From Micavibrio sp. UBA2705 (lineage in GTDB: Bacteria > Pseudomonadota > Alphaproteobacteria > Micavibrionales > Micavibrionaceae), in contig DELD01000032.1 in the NCBI GenBank assembly GCA_002354205.1, positions 33,125-86,838 on the forward strand: a stretch of DNA of 53,714 nucleotides. The letters run 5' to 3'. The notes under the pieces were generated by a model. That model was not told the DNA's origin and did no database searches. It saw nothing but the letters and a program-made list of their open reading frames with translations. Below are positions 18,452-25,904 of this stretch, in pieces. The position numbers and the translations under genes were made by a program. Position 1 is the first letter of the stretch. Each line of letters begins with the position of its first letter.

Positions 18452-18474
18452 CGCTTCAATCCTGTGTTATAAAT

Positions 18475-18501
18475 AAAGGGTTATACATTTTATAACCCTT
18501 T
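18475..18501. repeat. 11-bp perfect inverted repeat in the degP/ABC divergent promoter region
   Basis: AAAGGGTTATA, a 5-nt loop, then TATAACCCTTT. It sits about 24 nt from degP and 26 nt from the ABC exporter gene, and its arms contain TATA-like -10 sequences. It lacks a T tract beyond the stem, so an operator is more likely than a terminator. Confidence 0.7.
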
Positions 18502-18527
18502 CAGATAAATAAGCAATATAGAAGCAC

Positions 18528-20462
18528 ATGGCAATATCTCAAGCGACTGACCAAGTTAAATATAAAACGGCTGAGGATTATATATCCGAAAAGCCGAATG
18601 TCATTAAAGTCTACCGCGAATTAATGCGTAATAGCTGGCTTTATGCTTATGGGCAGCGTATTTGGATTCCCGTGACCTATGCACTTGGCATCTTGGCGAA
18701 TATCACACTATTGTTGCAGCCCTTTGCTTTGGGGCAGCTTATTAACCACATTCAATATGCCGATAAGGTCGATGTGGTTGGCGGCGCGATTATGTGGCTT
18801 TCGCTTTATTTGGTATTGATTGGCATGTATTGGTCATTAAATGGTCCTGCGCGGATATTGGAAGGCAAACTTGCCCATTTCACCAAAGCGACATTTTATA
18901 AAGATTATTTTATGCGCATGGTTGATATGCCGATGGATTGGCATGAAAAGCACCCTACAGGTGCATTGCTGACCCGCCTAAGTAAAGGCGGGCGCGCGAT
19001 GCAGAGCTTCTTTGAAATGCAAAGCCTGAATATCAGCATGGCAATGACGCTTATCGGTTCGACTTTGGCGCTGGCGATACTTAACCCGCTAGCAGGACTT
19101 TGTGTTGCGGTATTGATTTTCTTGATGTTCACAGTGATGCAGTTTTTTGATCGTGTGTTGATGAACCGCATTGAAGATGCTGATGAAAAAGATAACGTCT
19201 TTTTCTCACGCCTGACTGATTTCATCAATAATATCCGCACAGTGAAAAGCTATGATTTATCATCTTTTTCTATGCGTACGCTAACCAAAGCGCAGCGCGA
19301 TATTTTTAAAGTTCAGCGCCCCGTTATTAAATGGGAAGAGCTTAAATGGTTTGTGCTTTCGATCATGCTTGTTTCAACCCAATTTATCATTCTGCTGATC
19401 TTTATTATGATGCAGCTTGATAACGATTTGTTCCTGATCGGCTCAATGGTTATGGTCTTTCTTTATTTGGCTAAAATTGATTCAGCGCTGATTAGTTTTG
19501 CGCAAAATTACCGCCGTTTAATGAATGCGCACACTGATTTGCGCTCCGCCACTGTGCTGTATCGTGACCTTGTCACATTGTCGCAGAAAAAACCAAAGGG
19601 CGAAGAAAAGACCCTTGATGTTGACCAAGGCGCGCTGCATTTCCAAAACATTAGCTTTGCCTATAATCAGCGTCAAAAAGCTCTGGACCAAATGGAGCTG
19701 AGCATTCCTGCGCGTCAAAAGGTCGGTATTGTCGGTGTTTCAGGCTCAGGTAAAACAACACTACTGAACTTGCTGCTGCGTTTTTATGACCCACAGGGCG
19801 GCGAAATTTTCATCGATAGACAGAATATTACAGATGTATCATCAGGCAGCTTGATGCAAAATATTGCCGTGATCCCGCAAGATATTTCGCTGTTTGATAA
19901 CACTCTGCGTGAAAACATCCGCTTTGGCCGCCTTAACGCCACTGACGCGGAGGTCGAAGAAGCGGGCGTTGCCGCTTATGTCGATCAATTCGTTAAAGAC
20001 TTACCGCTCGGCTATGCAACGCCAGTTGGCCCGAACGGGCAGTCAATGTCTGTGGGGCAGCGCCAGCGTATTGCTATTGCGCGTGCCATTTTGAAAGATG
20101 CGCCGATCCTTGTTTTGGATGAAGCAACCTCCGCGCTCGATTCTGAATCAGAGCGCCTCGTGCAGGATGCTTTGGACAAAATCATGGTCGATAAAACCGT
20201 GCTTGCTATTGCCCACCGCCTAAGCACCATTCGCCACCTTGACCGTATCCTTGTGTTTGAAAAAGGCCGCGTTGTCGAAGACGGTACGCATGAAGAATTG
20301 CTCCGCATGGAGGGGATTTATCATGGCCTATGGCAGATGCAAAGTAATGGCTTCTTACCTGATATACCAGATGATGAAGACGAAGAACTTGCCGCCGAAG
20401 CCAACCCAAACCCACTAGAGCAGTTTGGCGCAGTGCCTGAAGGGCGCGATGATGAGAAGTAA
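18528..20462 (+). CDS. MsbA-like ABC exporter half-transporter (fused membrane and ATPase domains)
   Basis: 644 residues. The membrane domain covers roughly 45-335 with about six helices. The ATPase domain follows, with Walker A GVSGSGKTT near 402-410, signature SMSVGQRQRIAIARA near 507-521, Walker B ILVLDEATSALDS near 526-538, and the H-loop AIAHRLST. The signature core is MSVGQ instead of the canonical LSGGQ; the catalytic Glu after Walker B and the H-loop His are intact, so activity is expected. An acidic tail of about 40 residues (DDEDEELAAE) follows. Lipid, glycan or peptide export is possible; no substrate gene lies nearby. Transcribed alone, divergently from degP. Confidence 0.9.
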   Translation: MAISQATDQVKYKTAEDYISEKPNVIKVYRELMRNSWLYAYGQRIWIPVTYALGILANITLLLQPFALGQLINHIQYADKVDVVGGAIMWLSLYLVLIGMYWSLNGPARILEGKLAHFTKATFYKDYFMRMVDMPMDWHEKHPTGALLTRLSKGGRAMQSFFEMQSLNISMAMTLIGSTLALAILNPLAGLCVAVLIFLMFTVMQFFDRVLMNRIEDADEKDNVFFSRLTDFINNIRTVKSYDLSSFSMRTLTKAQRDIFKVQRPVIKWEELKWFVLSIMLVSTQFIILLIFIMMQLDNDLFLIGSMVMVFLYLAKIDSALISFAQNYRRLMNAHTDLRSATVLYRDLVTLSQKKPKGEEKTLDVDQGALHFQNISFAYNQRQKALDQMELSIPARQKVGIVGVSGSGKTTLLNLLLRFYDPQGGEIFIDRQNITDVSSGSLMQNIAVIPQDISLFDNTLRENIRFGRLNATDAEVEEAGVAAYVDQFVKDLPLGYATPVGPNGQSMSVGQRQRIAIARAILKDAPILVLDEATSALDSESERLVQDALDKIMVDKTVLAIAHRLSTIRHLDRILVFEKGRVVEDGTHEELLRMEGIYHGLWQMQSNGFLPDIPDDEDEELAAEANPNPLEQFGAVPEGRDDEK

Positions 20463-20713
20463 GTCATCGCTTGTCTTACTTGAGAGTGAAGCTGTGAATG
20501 TCTTTTTCATTGCCTGTTGTAATTGTTTTTCCGTGCGCACTTATTCAAGCGGCGGCTTTAAGCTCTTCATGTAGCTACGTATAGCCCTGTGGCGCTGTGT
20601 TGAGTGTAACGCTGAGCATCCAGCGTCCCCTTATTTATCCCTGTTATATGATGAAGGTTCATGCCAGATGTTTTGCAATATGCTAAGATAGCTTCATGCG
20701 TTAAGGGGCGTTC
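20463..20713. other. Convergent intergenic region, no supported gene
   Basis: 250 nt between two convergent genes. A small inverted repeat ACGCTG (20609-20614)/CAGCGT (20621-20626) has no T tract. A 28-codon hydrophobic reading frame (20498-20584, plus strand) lacks a convincing ribosome-binding site. I cannot identify a terminator or RNA gene here. Confidence 0.35.
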
Positions 20714-21343
20714 CTAACGTTTTAATCCCATAAGTTCTTCTGTCTCCCGTGTGAGGGGGATTTCATAGTCATAGGCGGCGACGAAGATGCCGCTTGTGCT
20801 GTCTGTCATGCGGGCGTGAATCTTTACGTGGTCCGTTGCCTTGGTATAGCTGCCTGAAAGCACAATATGCGGGCTATCCATATATTGCTTCATATTATTC
20901 AAGTTTTGCTGTTGTCCAGCCAAGAATAATTCCGATGATGAACCATCATTGATGCCTTGCTTGTCTAGTAAATTGCTTTGCTGTGTGTAGCGCGGCTGAA
21001 TGATTTGATAGCCAAGCTGAATAAGCCTTGTGCTGATTTGCTCAGGGATGACTCGCCCTAGGGCGCTCATTCTGCGTGGGTTATGATTATCCCAGAAATC
21101 TTGCACAATAATTGGCTGCCCAGTATGGACGCGTTTTTTAAGCTGCTGGGCGACAACATCGGCGGCGGTATGGTTCGGCGCGACAAGGTTGCTTTCTTCT
21201 TCATATAAAGGCATCTGGCCAATTAACGCTGCGGCGGAACAGTTGCAAAGTAGCGCAATGCAGCCTAAAGCGGCGCAGAGCGTCGCTATGCGGCGTAAGG
21301 GAGGCCTTTCGCGAGATGTTGCCTGTAGGGACGTTAAAATCAT
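20714..21343 (-). CDS. FlgO-domain protein, probable lipoprotein
   Basis: 209 residues. The region from about 55 to 190 fits the FlgO domain: VVAQQLKKRV, then the TGQPIIVQDFWD strand, LGRVIPEQISTRLIQLGYQI, and IVLSGSYTKATDHVKIHARM followed by DSTSGIFVAAYDYEIP. In Vibrio FlgO is an outer-membrane lipoprotein needed for normal motility, but FlgO-like domains also occur in non-flagellar proteins. The N-terminal hydrophobic segment (about 19-35) contains three cysteines; none sits in an ideal lipobox (ALGC and LCNC are the candidates), so lipidation is uncertain. It starts 8 nt after the stop of the upstream lipoprotein gene, forming a two-gene operon. No flagellar gene is in the window. Confidence 0.7.
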   Translation of the reverse strand: MILTSLQATSRERPPLRRIATLCAALGCIALLCNCSAAALIGQMPLYEEESNLVAPNHTAADVVAQQLKKRVHTGQPIIVQDFWDNHNPRRMSALGRVIPEQISTRLIQLGYQIIQPRYTQQSNLLDKQGINDGSSSELFLAGQQQNLNNMKQYMDSPHIVLSGSYTKATDHVKIHARMTDSTSGIFVAAYDYEIPLTRETEELMGLKR

Positions 21344-21351
21344 ATGACGGC

Positions 21352-22242
21352 CTATTGTGCGGTTATGTTATTAGCGCCTTCATGCGTGATGGGCATTGGT
21401 TGCTGTGATGCTTGCTTATCGTCAATTGTATAGACTTGACCGTAATGGCTGTAATGGTCTTGGTTTTCCGCATCAAGCGCCGCTTTAGATGGGCTGTATG
21501 CATCATCCAAGCTGTCTTCAACTGGGGCAAGCATCGGCGACTCATCCATGACGGGCTGCGCATGGATAGCTTTTTGGTTTGTTAGTGGTGTAGGCTGCGC
21601 TGCAGTTTCTATCGCTGTGTCGTGATCCTGTAGCGCGTTTACTGGCGTGTATCCTTCGGGCACTTTAAAGCCATGGTAATGCGGGATTAAATAAGCATCA
21701 GCAACCGGCGCGCCGCCCTGTGTGGTGTCAACGAGGCGCAGCGCAAAATACTCAAGCTTATCAATTTCATCATGGCTTGGTTTTACAGACATTTGCGCAA
21801 AATCATCTTTTTTGGCATCACGAATAGTGTAAATTAACTGGTAACGTGCCATGCTCGTGAGATCAAGCGTCATACCTAAATTGCGCAAGCCAAGGCGCAA
21901 TGCATCATCAAAGTCGCGGTTTTTCTGTTCGCTCACAAGGAAGATGCTATCTTCGGGTGATATGGTGCGCAGTGTCGGCTTGATTTGTTCTAAAAGCGCG
22001 TCAACCTTGTCTTTATGAACAAGGAAATCATTTTGTACTTTTACATTATTGTAATAAACATCTTTATCATAGCTATGAGTAATACGCGGCTCAGAAAGCG
22101 GCTTTGTTGAGTGATGCGTATAACCTGTCGGCATGGCATTATGCACGGCATCTATGTAATTACAGCCAGAAAGCAGCGTAATACACGCAACAGAAAGCAG
22201 TGAAGTGGTCAGGTGACGTTTTGAAATATTTTCTAAGAGCAT
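21352..22242 (-). CDS. Lipoprotein of unknown function in an operon with a FlgO-like protein
   Basis: 296 residues with a clear lipoprotein signal (lipobox LLSG-Cys27, followed by Asn rather than Asp, so outer-membrane sorting is expected). The central region (about 60-200) predicts an alpha/beta fold: FLVHKDKVDALLEQIKPTL, SIFLVSEQKNRDFDDALRLG, then MARYQLIYTIRDA. This reads like domains that help anchor secretion or flagellar rings, though I cannot assign it. The last ~90 residues are low in complexity, rich in Gln, Ala and His, probably disordered. It is the first gene of the pair with the FlgO-like gene. Its promoter may be the TTGCAC-18-TATCAT element just upstream. Confidence 0.75.
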   Translation of the reverse strand: MLLENISKRHLTTSLLSVACITLLSGCNYIDAVHNAMPTGYTHHSTKPLSEPRITHSYDKDVYYNNVKVQNDFLVHKDKVDALLEQIKPTLRTISPEDSIFLVSEQKNRDFDDALRLGLRNLGMTLDLTSMARYQLIYTIRDAKKDDFAQMSVKPSHDEIDKLEYFALRLVDTTQGGAPVADAYLIPHYHGFKVPEGYTPVNALQDHDTAIETAAQPTPLTNQKAIHAQPVMDESPMLAPVEDSLDDAYSPSKAALDAENQDHYSHYGQVYTIDDKQASQQPMPITHEGANNITAQ

Positions 22243-22270
22243 AATAGAACCGTATATTGATAAAATGAAG

Positions 22271-22300
22271 ATGATAAGGACTTGCGTATTCGTTGTGCAA
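22271..22300 (-). promoter_or_regulatory. Putative promoter of the lipoprotein/FlgO operon
   Basis: On the minus strand, -35 TTGCAC (22300-22295), 18-nt spacer, -10 TATCAT (22276-22271, five of six consensus bases), about 30 nt before the start codon. Confidence 0.45.
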
Positions 22301-22379
22301 GTTTATCACTATCTTTCGCAATATACAATCACCCACTTTGCGGCAGTTTATCCGCGGCGTATTTGCCCTGCGTTTTCCC

Positions 22380-23933
22380 TTAGAAGCTTTTAATTTTGTT
22401 GATGTTATTTGTCGTGCTGTGCCCATCAACAAGGCACAGAACTTTAGCATCACCGCCATAAGAACGTGCAACTTTTGCTTCGGGAATATCTTCAATTTTG
22501 TAATCGCCGCCTTTGACGTAGAGGTCAGGCTGTAAATGCGCAAGCACTGCGCTTGCTGTGTTATCTTCGCCTTCTTTTTCTGCACCGAAAAACACGACCA
22601 TATCAACGGCTGCTAATGCGCCAATGACATTCGCGCGTGCCATTTCATCTTGGATCGGGCGGGTCGGGCCTTTCAGTAGTTTTACCGATACGTCCGTATT
22701 CAGCGCCAAGATTAAACGGTCACATAGGCAGCGTGCCTCGTGCAAATACTGAACGTGACCAGGGTGCAGTAAATCAAAGCAGCCATTGGTCAGGCCGACT
22801 TTCATGCCGTTGCGCTGCCATTCTTCGATTTGTTGGCGCGCGCCATCCCAGTCGTAAATCTGTGCGATGCTGGCTTCTAAGGTTGGCAGATGGTCAATTG
22901 CTGTGTTTAAAGATTCGCTTTGTTCTTTATGTGGCGCAAGGCGCTCTAATATTTCCTCTGCGCTAACGGGGGCTGTGCCTGTTTTGGCAACAACAATGCC
23001 GCCGGCAATATTGGCAAGGCGCGCGGCGTCAATAAGGTCTGCGCCCGCAGCAAGGCCTGCGGCGATGGTCGCAATCACCGTATCGCCCGCGCCAGAAACA
23101 TCGAAAACTTCCAAAGCTTCAGTTGGTATATGCACTGGGCGTGCATTTGCGGCATCTGCGCTGCTTTGGACAATCGTCATGCCGTCTTCAGAGCGTGTGG
23201 CGACAACGTTTTGGATACCAGAATTTTTTATTAGAGATAACGCAGCATTAACCACATCGCCATCTTCGCGTGTCGGGGCGTTATACGTAGCTTTGGATAA
23301 TTCATCGCGGTTCGGCGTGACGACATAGCTGCCTTTATATATACTGTAATCATTACCTTTCGGGTCAATCAGCGTTTTAACGCCATAATCATTACAGATC
23401 CGAATGCTCTCGCTAATAACGCGCGGCGTTAACACGCCTTTATCGTAATCAGAGAGAATAACCGCCTGACAGTCCTTTGCGTAATCTTTGACAAGCGCGA
23501 TGATTTTATCTTCGATTTCTTTAGATATCGCGCTTTTATCTTCTTCATCCGCGCGTAATAATTGCTGACCATGCGCAACATAGCGTGATTTTACAGTTGT
23601 TGAGCGCTCTGATGTAATCAGGCTGTTTTCTGCCTGCGTGACATGACTGAGCGCCGTAATCATATTGGTGACAATTTCTCCATCACGGTCATCGCCTATC
23701 ACGGCGATAAGCTTTGTTTTAACGTTCAGCCCATCAAGGTTGCGCAAAACATTACCTGCGCCACCAAGCATCCGACCTTCTTTATTGACATGCAAAACCG
23801 GGACAGGCGCTTCGGGGGATATACGTGACACATTACCGTAAAAATAGCGGTCTAACATAATATCGCCAATGACAAGAATGCTCGCATTGTTCATTTTTTC
23901 AATATAGTCGCGTAGATCGTCAGTTTTGGTCAT
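22380..23933 (-). CDS. hldE: Bifunctional heptose 7-phosphate kinase / heptose 1-phosphate adenylyltransferase
   Basis: Makes ADP-heptose for the LPS core: the N-terminal PfkB-type kinase phosphorylates heptose-7-phosphate at O1 and the C-terminal domain transfers AMP. Kinase hallmarks are DIMLDRYFYGNVSRISPEAP near the N-terminus, GGAGNVLRNL, and FDVSGAGDTVIATIAAG with the catalytic Asp. The transferase hallmark is TNGCFDLLHPGHVQYL (HxGH-type) with LNTDVSVKLLKGP. The ORF is open to an ATG at 24038, but the extra 35 residues do not look like HldE. I choose the ATG at 23933, which gives about 517 residues and a normal start. No hldD, gmhA or gmhB lies nearby. A short upstream reading frame overlaps the start. 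Confidence 0.94.
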   Translation of the reverse strand: MTKTDDLRDYIEKMNNASILVIGDIMLDRYFYGNVSRISPEAPVPVLHVNKEGRMLGGAGNVLRNLDGLNVKTKLIAVIGDDRDGEIVTNMITALSHVTQAENSLITSERSTTVKSRYVAHGQQLLRADEEDKSAISKEIEDKIIALVKDYAKDCQAVILSDYDKGVLTPRVISESIRICNDYGVKTLIDPKGNDYSIYKGSYVVTPNRDELSKATYNAPTREDGDVVNAALSLIKNSGIQNVVATRSEDGMTIVQSSADAANARPVHIPTEALEVFDVSGAGDTVIATIAAGLAAGADLIDAARLANIAGGIVVAKTGTAPVSAEEILERLAPHKEQSESLNTAIDHLPTLEASIAQIYDWDGARQQIEEWQRNGMKVGLTNGCFDLLHPGHVQYLHEARCLCDRLILALNTDVSVKLLKGPTRPIQDEMARANVIGALAAVDMVVFFGAEKEGEDNTASAVLAHLQPDLYVKGGDYKIEDIPEAKVARSYGGDAKVLCLVDGHSTTNNINKIKSF

Positions 23934-23986
23934 TCTTCTGTCCGTGTGAAATGCAGGCTTGTAAAAATTCCCATCGTTTTTGCCAT
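23930..23986 (-). CDS. Possible 18-codon leader peptide upstream of hldE
   Basis: Short frame starting ATG GCA AAA ACG with AAAGG 8 nt upstream (23995-23999), encoding MAKTMGIFTSLHFTRTEE. Its TGA overlaps the hldE ATG as ATGA. The hldE start has only a weak ribosome-binding site of its own, so coupled translation is plausible. Existence as a peptide is unproven. Confidence 0.35.
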   Translation of the reverse strand: MAKTMGIFTSLHFTRTEE

Positions 23987-24257
23987 GATCGTAACCTTTC
24001 GTCAATCTTTCTTCGCTTAAAGTGGCTGTGGCACGCATATGAGTAAAACCAAATAAATTAACTTTTATGCGCTGCTGTTAAGAGGTTGTTAACATAAACT
24101 GGTGTATTTTTGTATATAACAAAGTGTGAATGTGAACGCTGAAAAGCGTATGTAGTGTGAGTTACTTGGACAGGTGTGTTCTGTCATGAGTATTGTGTTT
24201 TAATTCAAATAATAATTATTTCCTCACATTGCAGCCAATAAAATAAGGGATGTACCT
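23987..24257. other. Divergent intergenic region between hldE and the MshEN-BTLCP gene
   Basis: AT-rich, with TATA-like tracts near 24110 and an AAGGGA ribosome-binding site 7 nt before the ATG at 24258. I see no clean -35/-10 pair on either strand, no RNA gene and no long repeat. Apart from the leader frame signals at its left edge, nothing else is recognised. Confidence 0.35.
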
Positions 24258-25292
24258 ATGTGGGAAAAGTGTGAACGCAGCAATGCGCGGCCAGTGGAGC
24301 GAACGGGCGGAACCAAGAGAGATTTCTCTTTGGCGAGTAAATCAGGAAAGCCTTCTGGCATCTTTAGAATCCTCAAGTCTTTTTTACATCATAATCGCGT
24401 TGGCGACATTCTTGTGCTTAGCGGTAAAATTACCCCCGCGCAGCTTGGTCAAGTTATGCGTGAAGAACGTGCCAGCAAGCAAAGTAAAGCAGCATTAGGC
24501 CAAGCCCTTATTGAACGCGGCTATATTTCAGGCCAAGAATTAAAACTTGCTTTATTCAAACAGAAATTTATCCGCACCGCGATTGCAACATGTGCTGTGT
24601 TTATTTCACTGAGCGGCGGCGCAATAAAAACGGCAAAAGCCGCAGGCATTAAAGATGCCGCCGGAAAAATTCGCCTTGTTAAGGCATCAAGCGGCGGTAA
24701 AGCTTATGGCGATTTAACGGCTTACCCAGCTTTATTTGGTCATAATGAACAAAAATCAACTGAAATTAAAGCCTTCACCAAGTGGAGTGATATGTTTAAG
24801 CGTTTTGAGCATACTATTGCCAATGGTAGTGGCGACGCTGAAATAGCCAAGATGCAGCGTGACCTTGCTGGGCTTCAAAACGCGTCATTAGAAAATAAAA
24901 TTATTGGCGTGAACAAAATTATGAATAAAGTTCGTTATATTACTGACAGTAATAATTGGGGCAAAACAGATTATTGGGCAACGCCAATTGAATTTATGAA
25001 GCGCGGCGGCGATTGTGAAGACTTTGCGATTGCGAAATATACGGCGCTTAGAATGCTCGGTGTGCCAGAAAGCCGCCTACGTGTTGCGATTGTGCAAGAT
25101 ACTTATAAAGGCATTCCGCACGCCGTGCTTATTGCTTATGCAGATAGTGGTGCGATGCTGCTTGATAACCAAATTAAAGACGCGGTTTATACAGAAACAA
25201 CGCGCCGTTATAAACCAATCTATTCAATTAATCGCCAAGCATGGTGGTTACATAAAGACGGCGCACCAACGCGCGTTGCATCTTTGAACTAA
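24258..25292 (+). CDS. MshEN-like domain fused to a periplasmic BTLCP (LapG-type) cysteine protease
   Basis: 344 residues in three parts. Residues 47-70 and 79-102 are two copies of the 24-residue MshEN motif (RVGDILVLSGKI with Leu63; ALGQALIERGYI ending LALFKQ), a module known from MshE-type ATPases to bind c-di-GMP. Residues 107-122 form a hydrophobic segment after basic residues (KQKFIR), followed by an AKA-A sequence. Residues ~165-344 are a bacterial transglutaminase-like cysteine protease with Cys253 (GGDCEDFA), His288 (GIPHAV) and Asp303 (LLDNQ). LapG, the best-known member, cuts adhesins and is controlled by c-di-GMP through a separate protein, LapD. Here sensor and protease appear to be one chain. 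The first 45 residues are basic and unassigned. Confidence 0.87.
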   Translation: MWEKCERSNARPVERTGGTKRDFSLASKSGKPSGIFRILKSFLHHNRVGDILVLSGKITPAQLGQVMREERASKQSKAALGQALIERGYISGQELKLALFKQKFIRTAIATCAVFISLSGGAIKTAKAAGIKDAAGKIRLVKASSGGKAYGDLTAYPALFGHNEQKSTEIKAFTKWSDMFKRFEHTIANGSGDAEIAKMQRDLAGLQNASLENKIIGVNKIMNKVRYITDSNNWGKTDYWATPIEFMKRGGDCEDFAIAKYTALRMLGVPESRLRVAIVQDTYKGIPHAVLIAYADSGAMLLDNQIKDAVYTETTRRYKPIYSINRQAWWLHKDGAPTRVASLN

Positions 25293-25325
25293 GTTTCTTC
25301 TAAATGGTCGAGTTACGGGGAAAAT

Positions 25326-25356
25326 AAAAGGCTGGCATAATTTGCCAGCCTTTTTT
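25326..25356. terminator. Bidirectional intrinsic terminator
   Basis: Perfect 12-bp stem AAAAGGCTGGCA/TGCCAGCCTTTT with a 5-nt loop, flanked by T on the plus side and, read backwards, by T on the minus side. It serves the protease gene from the left and the unknown minus-strand gene from the right. Confidence 0.92.
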
Positions 25357-25409
25357 ATTTTGTAAATAGAGAAGGGCGCATTATGGGCGCGGCTCTTCAT
25401 GTCTGGCTC

Positions 25410-25823
25410 CTATTTAATCATCATGCTTTGCTTCTTTAAATAAGCAAATAGGCCTGTCTGATTTTCGTGCTCTGCTGTGATGTTTTTACAATTCTCAATC
25501 CGCAAGTCGATCAATGTTGTTTTAGGGATATAACCAGCCTGTACGCCAATGGCAATATCTTCTAAAACTGTATAGGGCACGTTAATGTCAAAATAGCTAT
25601 CGCAGCGCCCATGGACGCGCGAAGCGCTGTTGAAATCAGCAACGCTTTTATTTTTACTTTTGCCCTTTATCTCAACGCTTTTTACGGTGTCTATAAAAAT
25701 CGGACGGAACTGCTCAACGGCCAAAGTAAAGAACGTACGCACTTCAACGGCGCTGCCATCTTCATTATAATCCGTAATGTGGCAAGAATCACCTTTGTCA
25801 TTTATACGCGCCATAAACATCAT
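25410..25823 (-). CDS. Hypothetical small soluble protein
   Basis: 137 residues, no signal peptide or membrane segment. Predicted mostly beta, with segments such as FFTLAVEQFRPIFIDTVKSV, KGKSKNKSVADF and YIPKTTLIDLRIENCKNI. Two cysteines in the first 80 residues (DSCHITDY, GRCDSYFD) and one near the C-terminus (ENCKNI). I do not recognise a family; a PilZ-like barrel was considered but no RxxxR...DxSxxG motif is present. AAGGA about 9 nt before the first ATG supports the start at 25823. Its promoter (perfect TTGACA) nearly matches that of the tiny gene pair at 37.3 kb. Transcribed alone and ends at the bidirectional terminator. Confidence 0.7.
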   Translation of the reverse strand: MMFMARINDKGDSCHITDYNEDGSAVEVRTFFTLAVEQFRPIFIDTVKSVEIKGKSKNKSVADFNSASRVHGRCDSYFDINVPYTVLEDIAIGVQAGYIPKTTLIDLRIENCKNITAEHENQTGLFAYLKKQSMMIK

Positions 25824-25869
25824 ATTCTTGTGTCCTTGTTTAAATCACTTTTTATATTTAACTGCCATA

Positions 25870-25900
25870 TATGTAAACAGGGCGCGTTGTTATGTCAATA
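25870..25900 (-). promoter_or_regulatory. Promoter of the hypothetical gene, sharing an extended motif with the 37.2-kb promoter
   Basis: On the minus strand, -35 TTGACA (25898-25893), 17-nt spacer, -10 TACATA (25875-25870). The 12-mer TATTGACATAAC, nine variable bases and TGTTTA recur in exactly the same spacing at 37241-37267 on the plus strand. Confidence 0.65.
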
Positions 25901-25904
25901 AAAA

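Noticed and set aside
17853..18476. 207-codon plus-strand frame opposite degP
   Set aside because: Antisense shadow of the Do protease, whose catalytic triad and PDZ domains are all present on the minus strand.
20498..20584. 28-codon hydrophobic frame after the ABC exporter
   Set aside because: Ribosome-binding site too weak and the frame too short to support a gene.
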